Shown one piece after another: positions 22,372 to 33,767 of a DNA stretch of 64,000 bases (within the stretch, counting starts at the first letter, position 1; each line of letters opens with the position of its first letter). Origin of the DNA: Ceratotherium simum simum. Its lineage: Eukaryota > Chordata > Mammalia > Perissodactyla > Rhinocerotidae. The notes below the pieces were generated by a model. The model did not search any database, was not told where the DNA came from, and was given only the letters and a program-made list of their open reading frames with translations. Location of the stretch: positions 23,137,191 to 23,201,190 of the forward strand of contig NW_004454178.1 in assembly GCF_000283155.1 (NCBI RefSeq). Direction: 5' to 3'. The position numbers were made by a program, and so were the translations under genes.

Positions 22372-22672
22372 CGTGTCAGTTTCCCGTGGCTGCCGTAACC
22401 AAGTGCTGCAAACCGGGTGGCTTCAAACAACAGAAATTTATTCTCTCATAATTCTGGAGGCCGGAAGTCTGAACTCCAGGTGTTGACAGGGCCACACTCC
22501 CTCCAGAGGCTCTGGGGGGATCCTTCCTGGCCTCTTCCAGCTTCTGGTGTTTGCGTTCCTTGGCTTGTGGCTGGGTCACTCCAGTCTTAGCCTCCGCTGT
22601 CACATGGCCTCCTCCCTGTCTGTGTCTTCCAGGATGTGAATTTTTGGGGGAACACCATTCAGCCCAGTACAG
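22372..22672 (-). mobile_element. MaLR-type LTR, reverse, internally deleted
   Basis: TTTCCCGTGGCTGCCGTAAC, ACAACAGAAATTTATTCTCT, ATTCTGGAGGCCGGAAGTCT and CCTTGGCTTGTGGCTGGGTC match the reverse complement of MLT/MST-like LTRs. The segment normally between the CTGTGTCT region and the terminal GTGAATTTTTGGGGG is missing, so this copy lost about a third of the LTR. Confidence 0.8.
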
Positions 22673-23792
22673 GCCTGAGCCTGGTTGTTGGAGCTGCGTG
22701 GACCTCTTGCCCGGGTCCATCCCCCTAAGGGGGACCATGCTGCCAGTGTGCCCACCCCCAGGCCAGCAGGCAGCTGTGTGCAGAGTGTGTGCACAGAGCT
22801 TGGATGTGTGGGCTGGAGGCTTTGCTTCTCTTCTGTCCTGTCACAGTTGAGCCAGAACGATGTATAGAAATGGAGATCTTGGAAAAACATGGAGAATCTG
22901 TCTGCTTTGTGGGAGAGGGCCTGCCCAACCAGAAACCCACATGTCCCAGGAGAAACCCTGACCCATGGCCTCCCTTCAGCAGGTTATTTCTCTTCTTGAG
23001 CCCCTATGGGTCCCTCCCTTGGCTGGGAAACGGGCACTGGGCACTGTTTAGCTCGAGGATCTGCCCCTTCATGTCTTCATCTTTGCCCGCCAGCACTGCC
23101 CTCCCCTGTGCCCTCCCCCCAGTCCCCTGTCCTTGTGAGAGGTCCCACAGTCCCACCACGTCTGCGCCTTGGCTTGGGCTGTGCTGTTCTTCTGCGTCCC
23201 TCCCCTTCTGGTCCTCTTCACTGGCAGGGACGGTGCTCACTGTTCCTGAGCCATGTGTCTGCAGGTCGGAGGTCTTCTGAGAGCTCTCTTCAACGCCGTG
23301 TTTGCAAAGAGACCTAAACAACCTGCTTCCCAGCTCATGTCGTAATGTGGGGCTGTTGAACTATCTAAATTCTCACCCCGGCGTTTAGGGTGGGGTGGAG
23401 AGAAGGGAGCTATAGGCCAGAGCTGAGAAATTTCCAGAAGGTGACATTGGAGCCTGCATTCTTGTTGGTAATCAAGATCTGCTGAGTGGACGCCCCCTGG
23501 GAGGTTGTCTTAGCATGTGTTGGGGGATGGGGGGGATGACTTTACCAATGCCCTTCTGTCTCTGGTCCTCTGACTCAGTAGGGATTTCTGTATTGACCTT
23601 GAGGTGGCTCTAGTGCCTTCAGGCCCCCTCGATGGCATCCTGAAAGGGAGTACCAAAGGCACAAGTTGTCAGATCGAGGCCTGTATGGAATTTGTCCCTG
23701 ATTGGGCCTTGTGGAGTTCACCAGCTAGCTTGAGGGCAAAGGGGTAGTTACAGATTGATGTGCAGTTCTGGGTAAATGGAATCAGAGCTGCT
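22673..23792. other. unique noncoding DNA
   Basis: GC-rich to 23330 with several domain-free open frames (for example 22789-23280). Parts of 22950-23260 may be decayed L2 or MIR but cannot be placed. A G-rich GGGGGATGGGGGGGATG motif occurs near 23521-23538. Confidence 0.5.
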
Positions 23793-23960
23793 GTCATCGG
23801 CTGCCTCCCATGTGCCGGGCGCTCTGCTAAGCATTTACACCCCTTCTCTTGTTTAGTTGACAGAACAACCCACTGAAATAGAGTTCGCCTTGTTTTGGCT
23901 GAGAAGGAAGCTGAGGTTCATTGGCCGGGTAAAGGCGTGTCCTGAAGCCACCAGCTCGTA
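23793..23960 (-). repeat. MIR SINE
   Basis: CATGTGCCGGGCGCTCTGCT, ACAGAACAACCCACTG and GAGAAGGAAGCTGAGGTTCA appear in reverse-complement MIR order. Confidence 0.85.
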
Positions 23961-24116
23961 GTGCGCTGTGGGCACCCAGTAAGGATGTGTGGGGTGAATG
24001 TTGACTCAGAGTGGCAGAGCGAGACTCAGATGCAGGAAAGAGAAGTTCCATGTGTACGTTGGGGGAGAGGATGTGGATCGTTCCTATCACTGAGCAGATA
24101 CAAGAGGAAAACATTT

Positions 24117-24623
24117 GTGTGTGCATTTCCTATGGCTGCTGTAACAAATTACTGCACATAGAGTGGCTTAAAAAATAAACATGTTTATTCTTGGAGTTCT
24201 GGAGGTCATAAGTACTTAACTGTGTCCATAAGGCTGCATTCTTTCTCGAAGCTCTAGGAGACAAGCCATTTCCTCACCTCTTCCAATTTCTAGAGTCCAC
24301 CCGCATTCCTTGGCTCCTGGCCCCCTCTGTCTTCAAGGCCAGCCATGTAGCATCTTCCAGTCTCTCTCTTGGTCCCTCTGCTCCATCGTCATGTTGCCCT
24401 CTGTCTGACTCTCTACTGCTTCCCTCCTATAAGGACCTTGTGATTACATTGGGCCCACCCACCTGGATAATCCAGGCTACGCTCAGGATACTTAATCACA
24501 TCCACAGAGTCCCTTCTGCCGTGTAAGGTGACATATCCACAGGTTCAGGGGACTAGGAAGTGGACATCTTGGGGACCCTAGGAAGTGGACATCTTGGGGA
24601 CCCATTGCTCAGTCTGCCTCACA
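24117..24623 (-). mobile_element. MaLR LTR (MLT1-like), reverse, near full length
   Basis: CATTTCCTATGGCTGCTGTA, GTGGCTTAAAAAATAAACAT, TCTGGAGGTCATAAG, AAGGACCTTGTGATTACATT and GGGCCCACCCACCTGGATAA run in the reverse-complement order of the LTR at 17330. The terminal part contains an exact 25-bp tandem duplication at 24553-24577 and 24578-24602. It is a solo LTR. Confidence 0.85.
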
Positions 24624-24659
24624 CCGTGAGAAGGAGCTTAGAGCAATCACATGACCACT

Positions 24660-24800
24660 TTTGGATGCCTGTCTCTGGCCAAGCATCCCTTTGTGTATGT
24701 CCTCACTTAATCTTCCAAGCAACCTTCCACAGTAGGATTTGTTAGTCAGTTTTACAGATAGGGAAACTGAGGCTCAGACTGTTGGGGGCCCACATGCAGT
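24660..24800 (-). repeat. MIR SINE, partial
   Basis: CCTCACTTAATCTTCCAAGC and TTTTACAGATAGGGAAACTG with GAGGCTCAGACTG follow the reverse MIR core. Confidence 0.8.
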
Positions 24801-26020
24801 AAAAGGGCAAAATGGAAAGGGAACCTGCCGTTTCATGCCTCTGAGCCCGGGGTTCTGCACCCCCTCTCCCCACAAGACAGCAGTCTGTGAGCAAGCCCTG
24901 TGCACAGATTCAATGATTGGAAGAAGGGAGGCGCAGAAGGGGCTGTACCCACATAGCGGGTGTGTGTGGTGCTCTGGCAAGAGGGTTTGTGGTCTCACCT
25001 TAGCTCATCGGTCATGGGAAGTGCAAGTCTCCTCTTGGAGCCCATTGGTTCCAAGACTGACCCATGTGTAGTATTTATTCCTCGGGCTGCCTGGGTCCAG
25101 AATTCCCATTGCTCATCCGTACCCAATATGGACACTATTGTTTTCTGGGTTGGCGCTCTCTTTACTTCCATAATCAAAAAAAGTATAAATTTAAAGTGTT
25201 TATAGAATTAAACATTAAAACCAAAATTGTGTATCTAAGGGAAAAAATGTTGTGACTGGCCTATGATTACAAATATTTGGAGATCCTGTCTTCTTTGCGC
25301 TTGCTTCTCTCAGTACTTTTTTCCTTTCGTTCCTTCACTCTGTTTCTTTCAGTTTTTTGCTTTTTAGAGAGCCAGTGGGGAGCTGTTTTTCATTTTGTCC
25401 AGAATGAGTCTCCAGGCTTCCCTTCCTTCCAGCCTTTGCTCTGCTTGCTAGGCTGAGCGTGGTTAGAAGGGCTTGTGCTATTTGTGTTCTTCCTGGAGCG
25501 GTAATCAGTGCCCTTTGCCTTGGTGGAGAAGGCGCATCTGCCTCCAGCAGGCAGCTGTCCCGCATACCGGCTCTGCCCCCGTTAGGAAGCCGTGTATGTC
25601 TGGGGTCTGGGGAGGAGTGGGCCATTCCTTGCAAGGCTAGGGCAGCTTCATTAAGGCTGGTCTCCCTCTTGCTGGCCAAAAAGAATGTCAAAGACAGATC
25701 TTCATCTTGTAATGCATGACAACGTCGCTTCTTAAAAAGGGGTCGAAGACTTACAAATAAACTTGGGTCCCTTTAAAAATGTAGGAAGCACAATATATGT
25801 AAGTATCCCCTCTCATTCCTGTCTTGCTTTGCAAAGATTTAGAGAAAGAAGTGACTTGCTAACTGAAAATTCTCTCGATCCCTTTTTAGGTGAGTTTAGT
25901 GGTAATTTTGCGGTCACTGAACATTAAGTGCTGATCTTTTGCCAATGTGTTAGACACTAGTTCTTAAAATTAATTTTGTTTGGATGTCCCCTGATTCTTT
26001 TAAGTCAACAGATTATTTAG
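24801..26020. other. unique noncoding DNA
   Basis: No exon or repeat recognised. It is AT-rich around 25140-25260 and again from 25730. Open frames on both strands at 25335-25719 overlap and have no domain. Confidence 0.55.
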
Positions 26021-26155
26021 ATTCTGGCTTCCCTGAGCCTCGGTTTCTTCATCTGTAAAGTGGGGATAATGACAACCCTCTGATAACATTTTTATCAGAA
26101 TTAAATGTGGTGATGTGTGTAGGTGATTAAGACAGTGCCTGGCAAGTAGTGTTAC
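26021..26155 (+). repeat. MIR SINE 3' two thirds
   Basis: CCTGAGCCTCGGTTTCTTCA, TCTGTAAAGTGGGGATAATG and GACAGTGCCTGGCAAGTAGT match the MIR core and tail. Confidence 0.9.
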
Positions 26156-26223
26156 TCAGGGACTCTTTCATATCTTACTATTCATGGTAAAATATTTTAA
26201 ATATGATGTCTATATGTCATCTA

Positions 26224-26419
26224 GCTCTGCATCCTCCAATATGGTAGCCACTAGCCACATGGGACTATTTAAATTTAAACTAAAGGAGAAATTCAGTTTC
26301 TCAGTTGCATTAGTCACATTTTTAGTGTCCAATGGCCACATGTTGCTGGTGGTGACCATGTTGGACCATGCAGGTAAGGAACATTTCCATCATTGCAGAG
26401 TTCTGATGGCCAGTGCTGG
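26224..26419. mobile_element. hAT DNA-transposon fossil (CAGCGCTGTCCAATA family)
   Basis: CCAATATGGTAGCCACTAGC, CACATGGGACTATTTAAATT and the end TTGCAGAGTTCTGATGGCCA match the common mammalian hAT family with ends near CAGCGCTGTCCAATA. A second copy of this group is at 34891-35209. Subfamily name not certain. Confidence 0.75.
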
Positions 26420-27544
26420 TCTGGCTAAGGTTAAAATATTAGCCACCTATGTATAAAAACCAATTTCCTGGGTCCTTTTCCAGAATTTGTTCTACTTGGA
26501 AAACTCTTTTGTGTTACAGGGAAATTGGGAATCTTTGCTTTAAAGACAACTCTTCTGGAAGACAGAGGGATGGACTGGCCTAAAGGAAAGAGGCCAACAG
26601 GGCCCTGTGTTAGAGTCAGTGCTCAGTAAGGGAAGAGTGACCCCCTCTATCCTGGAAGTCCAGAGGTCCGCCGTCTGCTCTCTGCTCTGACACTGGTGTG
26701 GGCTCAGCCTCTATCTGGGTCTGAACTTCGTTGCGCTTTGCTTGACAACCTCAGTGAAAAGGCGTTAACTGCATAGCATCTCCGAGAGCTGTCAAGGGTG
26801 AGGGAGAACACGTGCTGAGCCCTCGGACATGACTGCTTTCCTGTGGGAAACCTGTGGGGACAGGTTCTGCCCTGTCCTCTCCATGTCAGCCGGCCCTTCT
26901 TCACAGCCGCCTGCACCTGAGTGTGTGCTTTGTGACTCAGCTTCTTATAGTCACATAATTCCAGGAATGGCACCCAGGACGTGATCTAAAAGTCGCCATT
27001 CTCTTAGCAGCACCGAGTGTGTGCCCCCCGCCAGCTGCTGTCCTGGAGCTCCTGTGCAGGCCGTGGCCTGGAGGCCCCCCTGCAGGAGTCCATGCCGCCA
27101 TCAGCAGCACTTCCTGTGTGGCCATGTGGACCCAGGATCTGGATCCCGTTTGCTGCGGGCCAGGCTAGTTCTCCAGGTGATTGGGGTGATGTCCCCTCAG
27201 CCAGGTCCTGTCGCTGGGCAGCACCGTCCTGCCCCAGCTGGAGCTCTCCAGCCCTCTGGTCTTCCCGCATCTTCCCCGCTTGGCACCGTTCCCCCCAAGC
27301 CCTGCCACCCCTGCACGTGCTGCTGCGTTCCTTCCCCGGGTGCCTCCTGTCTCCTTCTCTGCATCTGGGCTTCAGGTCCAGCTTGGATCTCATCTCTCTG
27401 GGGAAACAGCGACTTCCTTCCCCATCACCTCAGCGAGAAGTCACCTCTCAGCCTTTGAAATGCTACTGCTGCTGCCTTTCCAGAGCCTTCCACTGTCCCA
27501 GCTGTCAGGCTGTTGTGTGTGTCACCTCGTTGACTTCAGCTTGC
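26420..27544. other. unique noncoding DNA, GC-rich right half
   Basis: Open frames on both strands across 27004-27580 overlap and carry no domain. 27280-27540 has weak L2-like CT-rich character. No exon supported. Confidence 0.5.
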
Positions 27545-27640
27545 TAATGAGGACCTACTGTGTGCCCAGTGCTCGCTAGAGGCCAAGGCCACAAAAATGC
27601 ACAAGACCAAAGCCTGGCCCTGAGTGGGCTGCCGGGGCAG
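27545..27640 (-). repeat. L2 3' end fragment
   Basis: ATGAGGACCTACTGTGTGCC, CAGTGCTCGCTAGAGG and ACAAAAATGCACAAGACC match the reverse complement of the L2 3' end. Confidence 0.7.
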
Positions 27641-27879
27641 CGGGGGTGTGGCGGTGAGCAGACACTCTGCCTGACACTCCTTTTGGAACATGAATAGATA
27701 CCTGAGAATGAATAAGAAACAGCTTAATGGCTACTGTTAGACTTTTGGGATCCCTTCTCCCCATCTTTACAGTGGTCTTGCACACATTTATTTAAAGAGT
27801 ATATTTAAAAAAAAAAAAACAGCTTGTCTTCACTTAGTCTTCCCAAAACATTCAACTTAACTTTCATAGGAAAAAAACC

Positions 27880-28009
27880 CTCTTATTTAAATTCCCATTT
27901 AATCAGTTTGTGTAATGTTTAATCAAATGATGTAATCATAGTTGCTCTTATTAAAATTCCCATTTGATCGATTTGTATAATATTTAATTAAGTGATGTAA
28001 TTATAGTTG
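27880..28009 (+). repeat. 65-bp tandem duplication, two copies
   Basis: Unit 1 is 27880-27944 and unit 2 is 27945-28009, both exactly 65 bases and alignable with no gap. I count nine differences (86 % identity), eight of them transitions. Each unit contains CTCTTATT, AAATTCCCATTT and TGATGTAAT motifs and is AT-rich. No known repeat family was recognised. Confidence 0.9.
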
Positions 28010-28993
28010 TAAGTACAGCGGGTATAAGAAAGTTGGGAAACAACACAGCGGGCTCTTGAGGTTCTCCAGTGGTGGGTGAGGGTGTGGTGAGCCCAGCTAC
28101 TACCCCTCAGCGTGGGTGGGCTTGGAGGGTACATTTTAGGAGGAAAAGAGGGCCTCAGTTAATCTAGAGAGTCAGCTCGGGGTGGTGGGTCAAAAGAGCT
28201 GTTACCATGTGGAATATGCACTTCTAAAATCCGAATCTTCCCTCGTCCCCGCCATTGGGACTGGCTAGCTCAGAGGCTGGAGGCCCCGTGTGTTCACATG
28301 GCTCAAGCCATCTCCAGGCAGGATCATCTGGCCAGCTGGCATTCTGTGCAGCTTTCTCCTGGCATGACCTCTGCATTTAGCCCGATGCTTCCTGTGTTGG
28401 CTGGGAGCCCTCTGGCTTCACCAGGCCCTGACTGTTGGCTTCTTAAGACAGGGCCTGGGTACCTCGGGGTCCTGCTCACTGTATAGCACACGGAGCTGGG
28501 CCTGGCCTCAGGGGTCTGATGTCTGCGGGGACGTCACCTAAAAGTTGCCGTCCACTTAGTAGCACTCAATGCAAGCTAGGTGTTCAGATTGGCTGTAAGT
28601 GATTCTGAAACCCGAAGAATTTGGGGCTGGATAGATTCTTTCAGGTTCTTCTTAAACATGACTGATGCATTTATCATTTGGATAACCATGCTAAAAACAC
28701 CTGTTAAATCTCCACCCCCTGCGCCAGGCGTTAAAATCTTCTGAACAGAAAAGCTGAAAATGTTCCCTTACCTTAATGGGAAGACACAAATGGATTGATT
28801 TGATTGTATGTGTTAAGCCATTTTTTTGTTTTGTTTTTGCTTTGCTGAACACAAGACTGTTTAACAAAATGTGATTAGTTGGGGCGAATTATCTGATAAA
28901 GTAAATTACAGCCACTCATAAAGAGCCCTGTATGGCAGTGTAGTTTCTTGTTTTAATAGTAGTGATCAGATGATACCTTTAAATCTGTTTAAA
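28010..28993. other. unique noncoding DNA
   Basis: No exon or known repeat. 28600-28960 is AT-rich with TCTGATAAAGTAAATTACAG and similar low-complexity-free sequence. Confidence 0.5.
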
Positions 28994-29555
28994 CACTTCC
29001 CTAAGTGTCCATTGATAGATGAGTGGATAAAGAGGATGTGGTGGGTGTGGTATATATATACAATGGAATATTACTCAGCCATAAAAAAGAATGAAATCTC
29101 ATCATTTCTGACAACATGGATGGACCTAGAGGGTACTATGCTAAGCGAAATAAGTCAGACAGAGAAAGACAAATACCATATGATTTCACTCATATGTGGA
29201 ATCTAAAAAACAAAACAAATGAACAAACAAGACTAAATATAAACAGACTCATAGATACAGCAAACAAACTAGTGGATACAGATGGGGGAGTGGTAGGGGA
29301 GGTGGGCAAGGTAGGTGAAGGGGATTAAGGGGTACAAATTTCCAGTTATAAAATAAGTTACGGGGATATAATGTACGGCATAGGGAATATAGTCAATAAT
29401 ATTTTAATAACTTTGTATGGTAACAGATGGTAACTAGACTTATTGTGGTGATCATTTTGTAATGTATATAAATACTGAATCACTACGATGTACACCCGAA
29501 ACTAATAGGATATTGTACATCAATTATACTTCAATAAAAACAAAAACAACCCCCC
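28994..29555 (+). mobile_element. L1 3' end (ORF2 tail plus 3' UTR)
   Basis: Contains the conserved ORF2 C-terminal peptide segment IYTMEYYSAIKK and TTWMDLEG, with a stop at 29206. A 3' UTR with a G-rich tract (about 29283-29305) follows. It ends at ATACTTCAATAAAAACAAAA and a run of nine cytosines at 29549-29557. It is strongly 5' truncated. Only about the last 70 ORF2 residues remain. Confidence 0.95.
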
Positions 29556-30575
29556 CCCAAAAACCACTTCCCACCACTGAAGGCTTTGGATTCCTTGGTT
29601 TGAAGGTTCTCATCAGGCTATTCAGAAAGTGAAGAATCACCGTCTTAGGTCCGTTTTGGTGTGGCGGTTAGTGAATAGCCCGTGCACGTGGCCCTTACGG
29701 GGGAGGCCTTTTGCTCTCTAAAGAGGCTGTATCAAGCGCAGTGGTGGGCCAAGTAAACCAGGAGGGAAGGAACACCAAGAAGAAAAGAAAGAACATCAAA
29801 CAAGGACAAATGACTCATTTTGAATGTTGTCTGAGATCTTAGTTTAGAATCTAAACTTGCCACAAGTGACTTGGAGAACGAAGAGATTGTTGGATTCAGT
29901 GTTGTTTTTCCAACCGCTCAATAGTGTATGAATTGCAGCGTGGGGTAATCGAGTGCTTCCTAAATTGACATTACATGCAATGTTCGTTGATTATTTACGT
30001 TTGCATTTTAATGTGTATTAGAAAGAAATTGAAAGCATGAGTTCGTAGGAACTATTACTTAGGATAAATCTAAAATGTAGAAGAGTTTAACATTGATTGA
30101 AAGAGAGTGAGCGGTAGTATAGGTGGTACTTGAATGCAGCAAAAATCATGAGGTGGGACGTGATGCTCGAGATTTGGGACGCAGATCCAAGGAAACATAA
30201 TCAAGGCTGAACCTTTTAAGAACCGATTTGATTATGAGCTATTGAAGAAAGTATCGGTGAACGTCCACCTGGTCCCAAAGCTCTGTCCTCCCTGTCACTT
30301 CTCTGGTTTAGTGAACAGTGTGTCTCGTGCACTGGCAGCCCAGGTGATCCACAGACAGGCTCGTTCCACGCCTCAGCTCTGTTCTGGGAGAAAGAGCTGC
30401 CTTAGGGGAAAGTATCAACGCACAGATTTGCATATTTAAAATGATAGACGTTTTCTTTGTGGAAAAGGTTCTTTTCAGCTTTTTCTTTTCACATGTAGGT
30501 TTATCTTGACTGTCTTCTGTTTCTGGTGTCCTTTTGCTTTCTGTAAAATAACTGTCTCTTTCCTAAAATAGGGGA
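29556..30575. other. unique DNA with an AT-rich candidate element
   Basis: No exon. 29870-30080 is repeat-free and motif-rich (GGGGTAATCGAG, TTACATGCAATG, GTTGATTATTTACG, GCATTTTAATGTG) and may be conserved noncoding DNA. Confidence 0.45.
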
Positions 30576-30587
30576 GGGAAGTCTCTT

Positions 30588-30790
30588 TTTAAGATTTTAT
30601 TTATTTATTTTCCCCCTAAAGCCCCATTAGATAGTTGTATGTCGTAGTTGCACATCCTTCTAGTTGCTGTATGTGGGACGCGGCCTCAGCATGGCCGGAG
30701 AAGTGGTGTGTGGGTGCGCGCCCGGGATCCGAAGCCGGGCGGTCAGCGGCGGAGCGCGCGCACTTAACCGCTAAGCCACGGGGCCGGCCC
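30588..30790 (-). mobile_element. Perissodactyla ERE SINE, reverse
   Basis: Read in reverse it starts GGGCCGGCCCCGTGGC, has the box A region TGGCTTAGCGG, the box B region GGCTTCGGATCC (one change from the usual GGTTCGGATCC) and the A-rich tail AAATAAATAAATAAAATC. The exact 12-bp duplication GGGAAGTCTCTT is at 30576-30587 and 30791-30802. No extra tail module is present. Confidence 0.97.
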
Positions 30791-30802
30791 GGGAAGTCTC
30801 TT

Positions 30803-31959
30803 GAATGATCTCCTGTTGACATCAGAGAAAGCATTCCCTTCTTTCTGTTTTCTTTTCAAAAGAGAAGATGTGGAAAAACGGCATTTTTATGAGGCAAACT
30901 GTACCCTCACACAGCTTCTTGGGTTCTGTTCTTTGTCGTGGAGCTCCAGACTTCCCCAGATGTTACTGCCCAGCCTGTGATAACCCCTTTGTGACAGAGA
31001 CCAGAGTGGGTGGTGTACCTCTCCCCAGAGGCTTGTTACAGTGGTTATCTGGGTGCCCACCAGGGCCTCTGGGACCCGGCTGCCCTGCTCTGGGCTTTGG
31101 CTGTGGCTCCAATGATGGGTGATGCTTCCAGGCATACCCCAGTACAGGGGAGGCTGCTGGGGAGGGGCTGGGAGATGATCGAGCACACACAGTCCTCAGG
31201 ACCAAGCAGGGATCCAGAAGAGGTGGCCCTAGAGAATATGCGTGTGGGCAGCTGGGCCAGGTTTGCCTCTGGCAGTGAGCTGTCCCTGGGAAGACATTTA
31301 GGAAGGGCTTAGTCTGTGCTCCCAGCAGGGTCGTGTGCCACCGTGGAGTGTTGATGAGTGTTGAGAGGCAAAATGGTTCAGGGCGAGAATTAGTACTTCT
31401 GGTTCCTGCCGTGTGCTGTCTAGAGGGCTCATAGCTCCCCCCTGACCGTTCGGTGGATCTGAGGCATGGGGTTGGCCTTGGAACAGTGACCAAGTGAAAC
31501 CCATCCCCATGGACCTCTCTGTGGTGAGTGGTGCGTGTGTGCAGAAGAATGGGGAATGGAGGGTCACTTAATTATGTAGGCCCTTCCATCTAGAAGAATG
31601 TCAGGTGTTCAAGTATGGCAGCTGGTAGCACTTTGTGGGAAAGGCTGTAGAGAGAGTGGCAAATGCTAACTGGCGTCTGAGGTGGGGGCAGTCTTGTGGG
31701 ACTAGGCCCTTAACCCATGGGGTCTGACGCTAGTTAGTGTCAGAATTCAGCTGAATCTTGGACACCAAGTTGGTGTTCAAGGAGTTGGAGAATCGGTTGT
31801 GGGTGTGAAAACAACCCACACATTTGGCGTCAGAACTGTCGTGTGGATGGAAAACGGCCCCATTAGGGATACCCAAAGTCCTAGAGCAGAAAGAGCCATG
31901 GACTCAGAGTCAGGACATCGTGTTTCTGCCTGGGTCTGACCACTGGGTCCTGTAAAACT
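30803..31959. other. unique noncoding DNA
   Basis: Open frames on both strands (30868-31122 forward; 30963-31493 reverse) overlap and have no domain. Nothing else recognised. Confidence 0.55.
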
Positions 31960-32095
31960 GTCCTGTGAGAGCCACGGGAGCCTGACGATGACTAACTCCC
32001 TTATTTGACAGGTTGAGAGATCGACCCACAGCAGTAGAATGGCTTGTCCAGGCCACACAGCCGGCCCTTGTTCCCAGCCAGCTCTAACACTGCTG
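31960..32095 (-). repeat. MIR SINE, partial
   Basis: CTCCCTTATTTGACAGGTTG, GCTTGTCCAGGCCACACAGC and CCAGCCAGCTCTAACACTGC match the reverse MIR core and 5' region. Confidence 0.7.
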
Positions 32096-33389
32096 GTTCA
32101 AGCGCTGTCTTCATGGTGGCAGCAGACTCATTCCCCTGCACACGTAAATGTCACATAGAAGAGGAAAAGCACAGAGACTAACATCAAGGTCCAGTAGTAT
32201 TCATGTAGTTAGAATTTTAGAGGATTTTAAATACTTTTTACCTATGTATGTATTTGTTCTTTCATAGCCTCATATAAATGAAGAGATGCCTTCCTGTCAA
32301 TTCTTTGACATCCTGACAAGTCCTGGAGAACCTAGTATACATGAGTCGGTCCTCTGTTCTAGGTTTGGGAATGCTGTTGAGATCTGCATCTTGGGTGACT
32401 GTCCACTTGTCCTATTGGTACACTAGGTGTTCTCCAAAGCGCCGTAGCTGAAACCACATCATTTTCCTTCTCGATTTCCAGTCTTTTAAAACAATGTTCC
32501 CTGAAAAGAGTATTTTGCTTTTAACGTATTTAAAAAAGCACACAACTGCAAGACCTAATGAGCACTTTTCCTTTACAATTCAGTCTTCATGCCATTCACG
32601 TGAAGTACAAATGGGCATTGCATTTCACTGACGTGCCTTACTCAGCAATGGGAATTACCCATGTTGAGACGTATTATGCAGTTAATTTCCGTGTCACTGG
32701 AGATTCTCACATAGTCCTCCTCCTCCCCCAGCCCCCAACTATTGATAGAAGTGCTTTAACTTTTGGGGTCTGTGCTACAGAAAGATTCACAGGCCTGCAC
32801 TCACACAGCAGCTTGCAGACAATTCCAGGGGCTTCACAGACCCTCTGAAGCCCCATCCGTGGACCCCTGAGTCAAGACAGTTGACCCGCTCTGTCTCATG
32901 CATCTGCTTGGCCATGGAGACTCAAGGTGATAGAGGACGAGGCTGCCTTTCAGCATCCCCATCTGCTGGGAAGGTGTGTCTTACACCCTAAGGGTTAAGC
33001 GTGGTCAGTGTCCATTTGAGGTAGAAGTTCCAGCAGAGGGCCCAGGAAAATGGGCCCAGACGGGCAGGGCTGTGTCATGGGGGGTGCCTAGGCTCAACAA
33101 CTGCAGGCAGAGGGACCTGTGGGTCCAAAGATGGGAGTGGCAGAGGTGGGGCCAGTCCGCCCTCAGTGAGGATGCAGTGTTTGGGAAGGTGGAGAAATGT
33201 ATGTGATCATTTGCTTGGCCGGTTTCATGGCACTCAGCTGCAACCTTGAAGTTGGCAGATCCTGGCTAGAAGAACCAAACATGATTGTGAGCCAGATGTA
33301 GGAAATTCAAGATCATGTTCACAGTTTAGCAGAAGAGATGTTTCTCCTCTTCTGTAGATGTGAAGGTCGACTGACAGTGAAGTTTTTGG
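32096..33389. other. unique noncoding DNA
   Basis: AT-rich at 32150-32560, GC-richer from 32870. No exon, repeat or RNA recognised. Confidence 0.55.
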
Positions 33390-33767
33390 TGTACCCCTAT
33401 GGACTGAATTGTGTCCTCCCAAAATCCGTGTGTTGAAGCCCTAACCCCCCATATGATGGTATTAGGAGGTGGGGCCTTTGAGTGGTGATTAGGTTTAGAG
33501 GAGGTCACAAGGTTGGGCCCCCACGATGGCATTAGTGCCCTTGTAAGAGGGAGACACCAGAGAGATCTCTCGCTCTCTCCATCATGTAAGGACACAGAGT
33601 GAAGGCATCCACCCCCAAGCCAGGAAGCAGCTCTCACCAGGAGCCAAAACGGCCAGCACCTTGATCTAGGACTTCCCAGCCTCAAGAACTATAAGAAATA
33701 AATGTCTGTGGTTTAAGCGCCCCAGACTGTGGTGTGTTGTTTCAGCAGCCCAAGCTGACTGAGACAC
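33390..33767 (+). mobile_element. MLT1 LTR (MaLR), solo, near full length
   Basis: CTATGGACTGAATTGTGTCC, TGAAGCCCTAACCCCC, GGAGGTGGGGCCTTTG, CACCTTGATCTAGGACTTCC and CCTCAAGAACTATAAGAAAT match MLT1A/B-type LTRs from left to right, ending near GCTGACTGAGACAC. No internal region attached. Confidence 0.9.
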
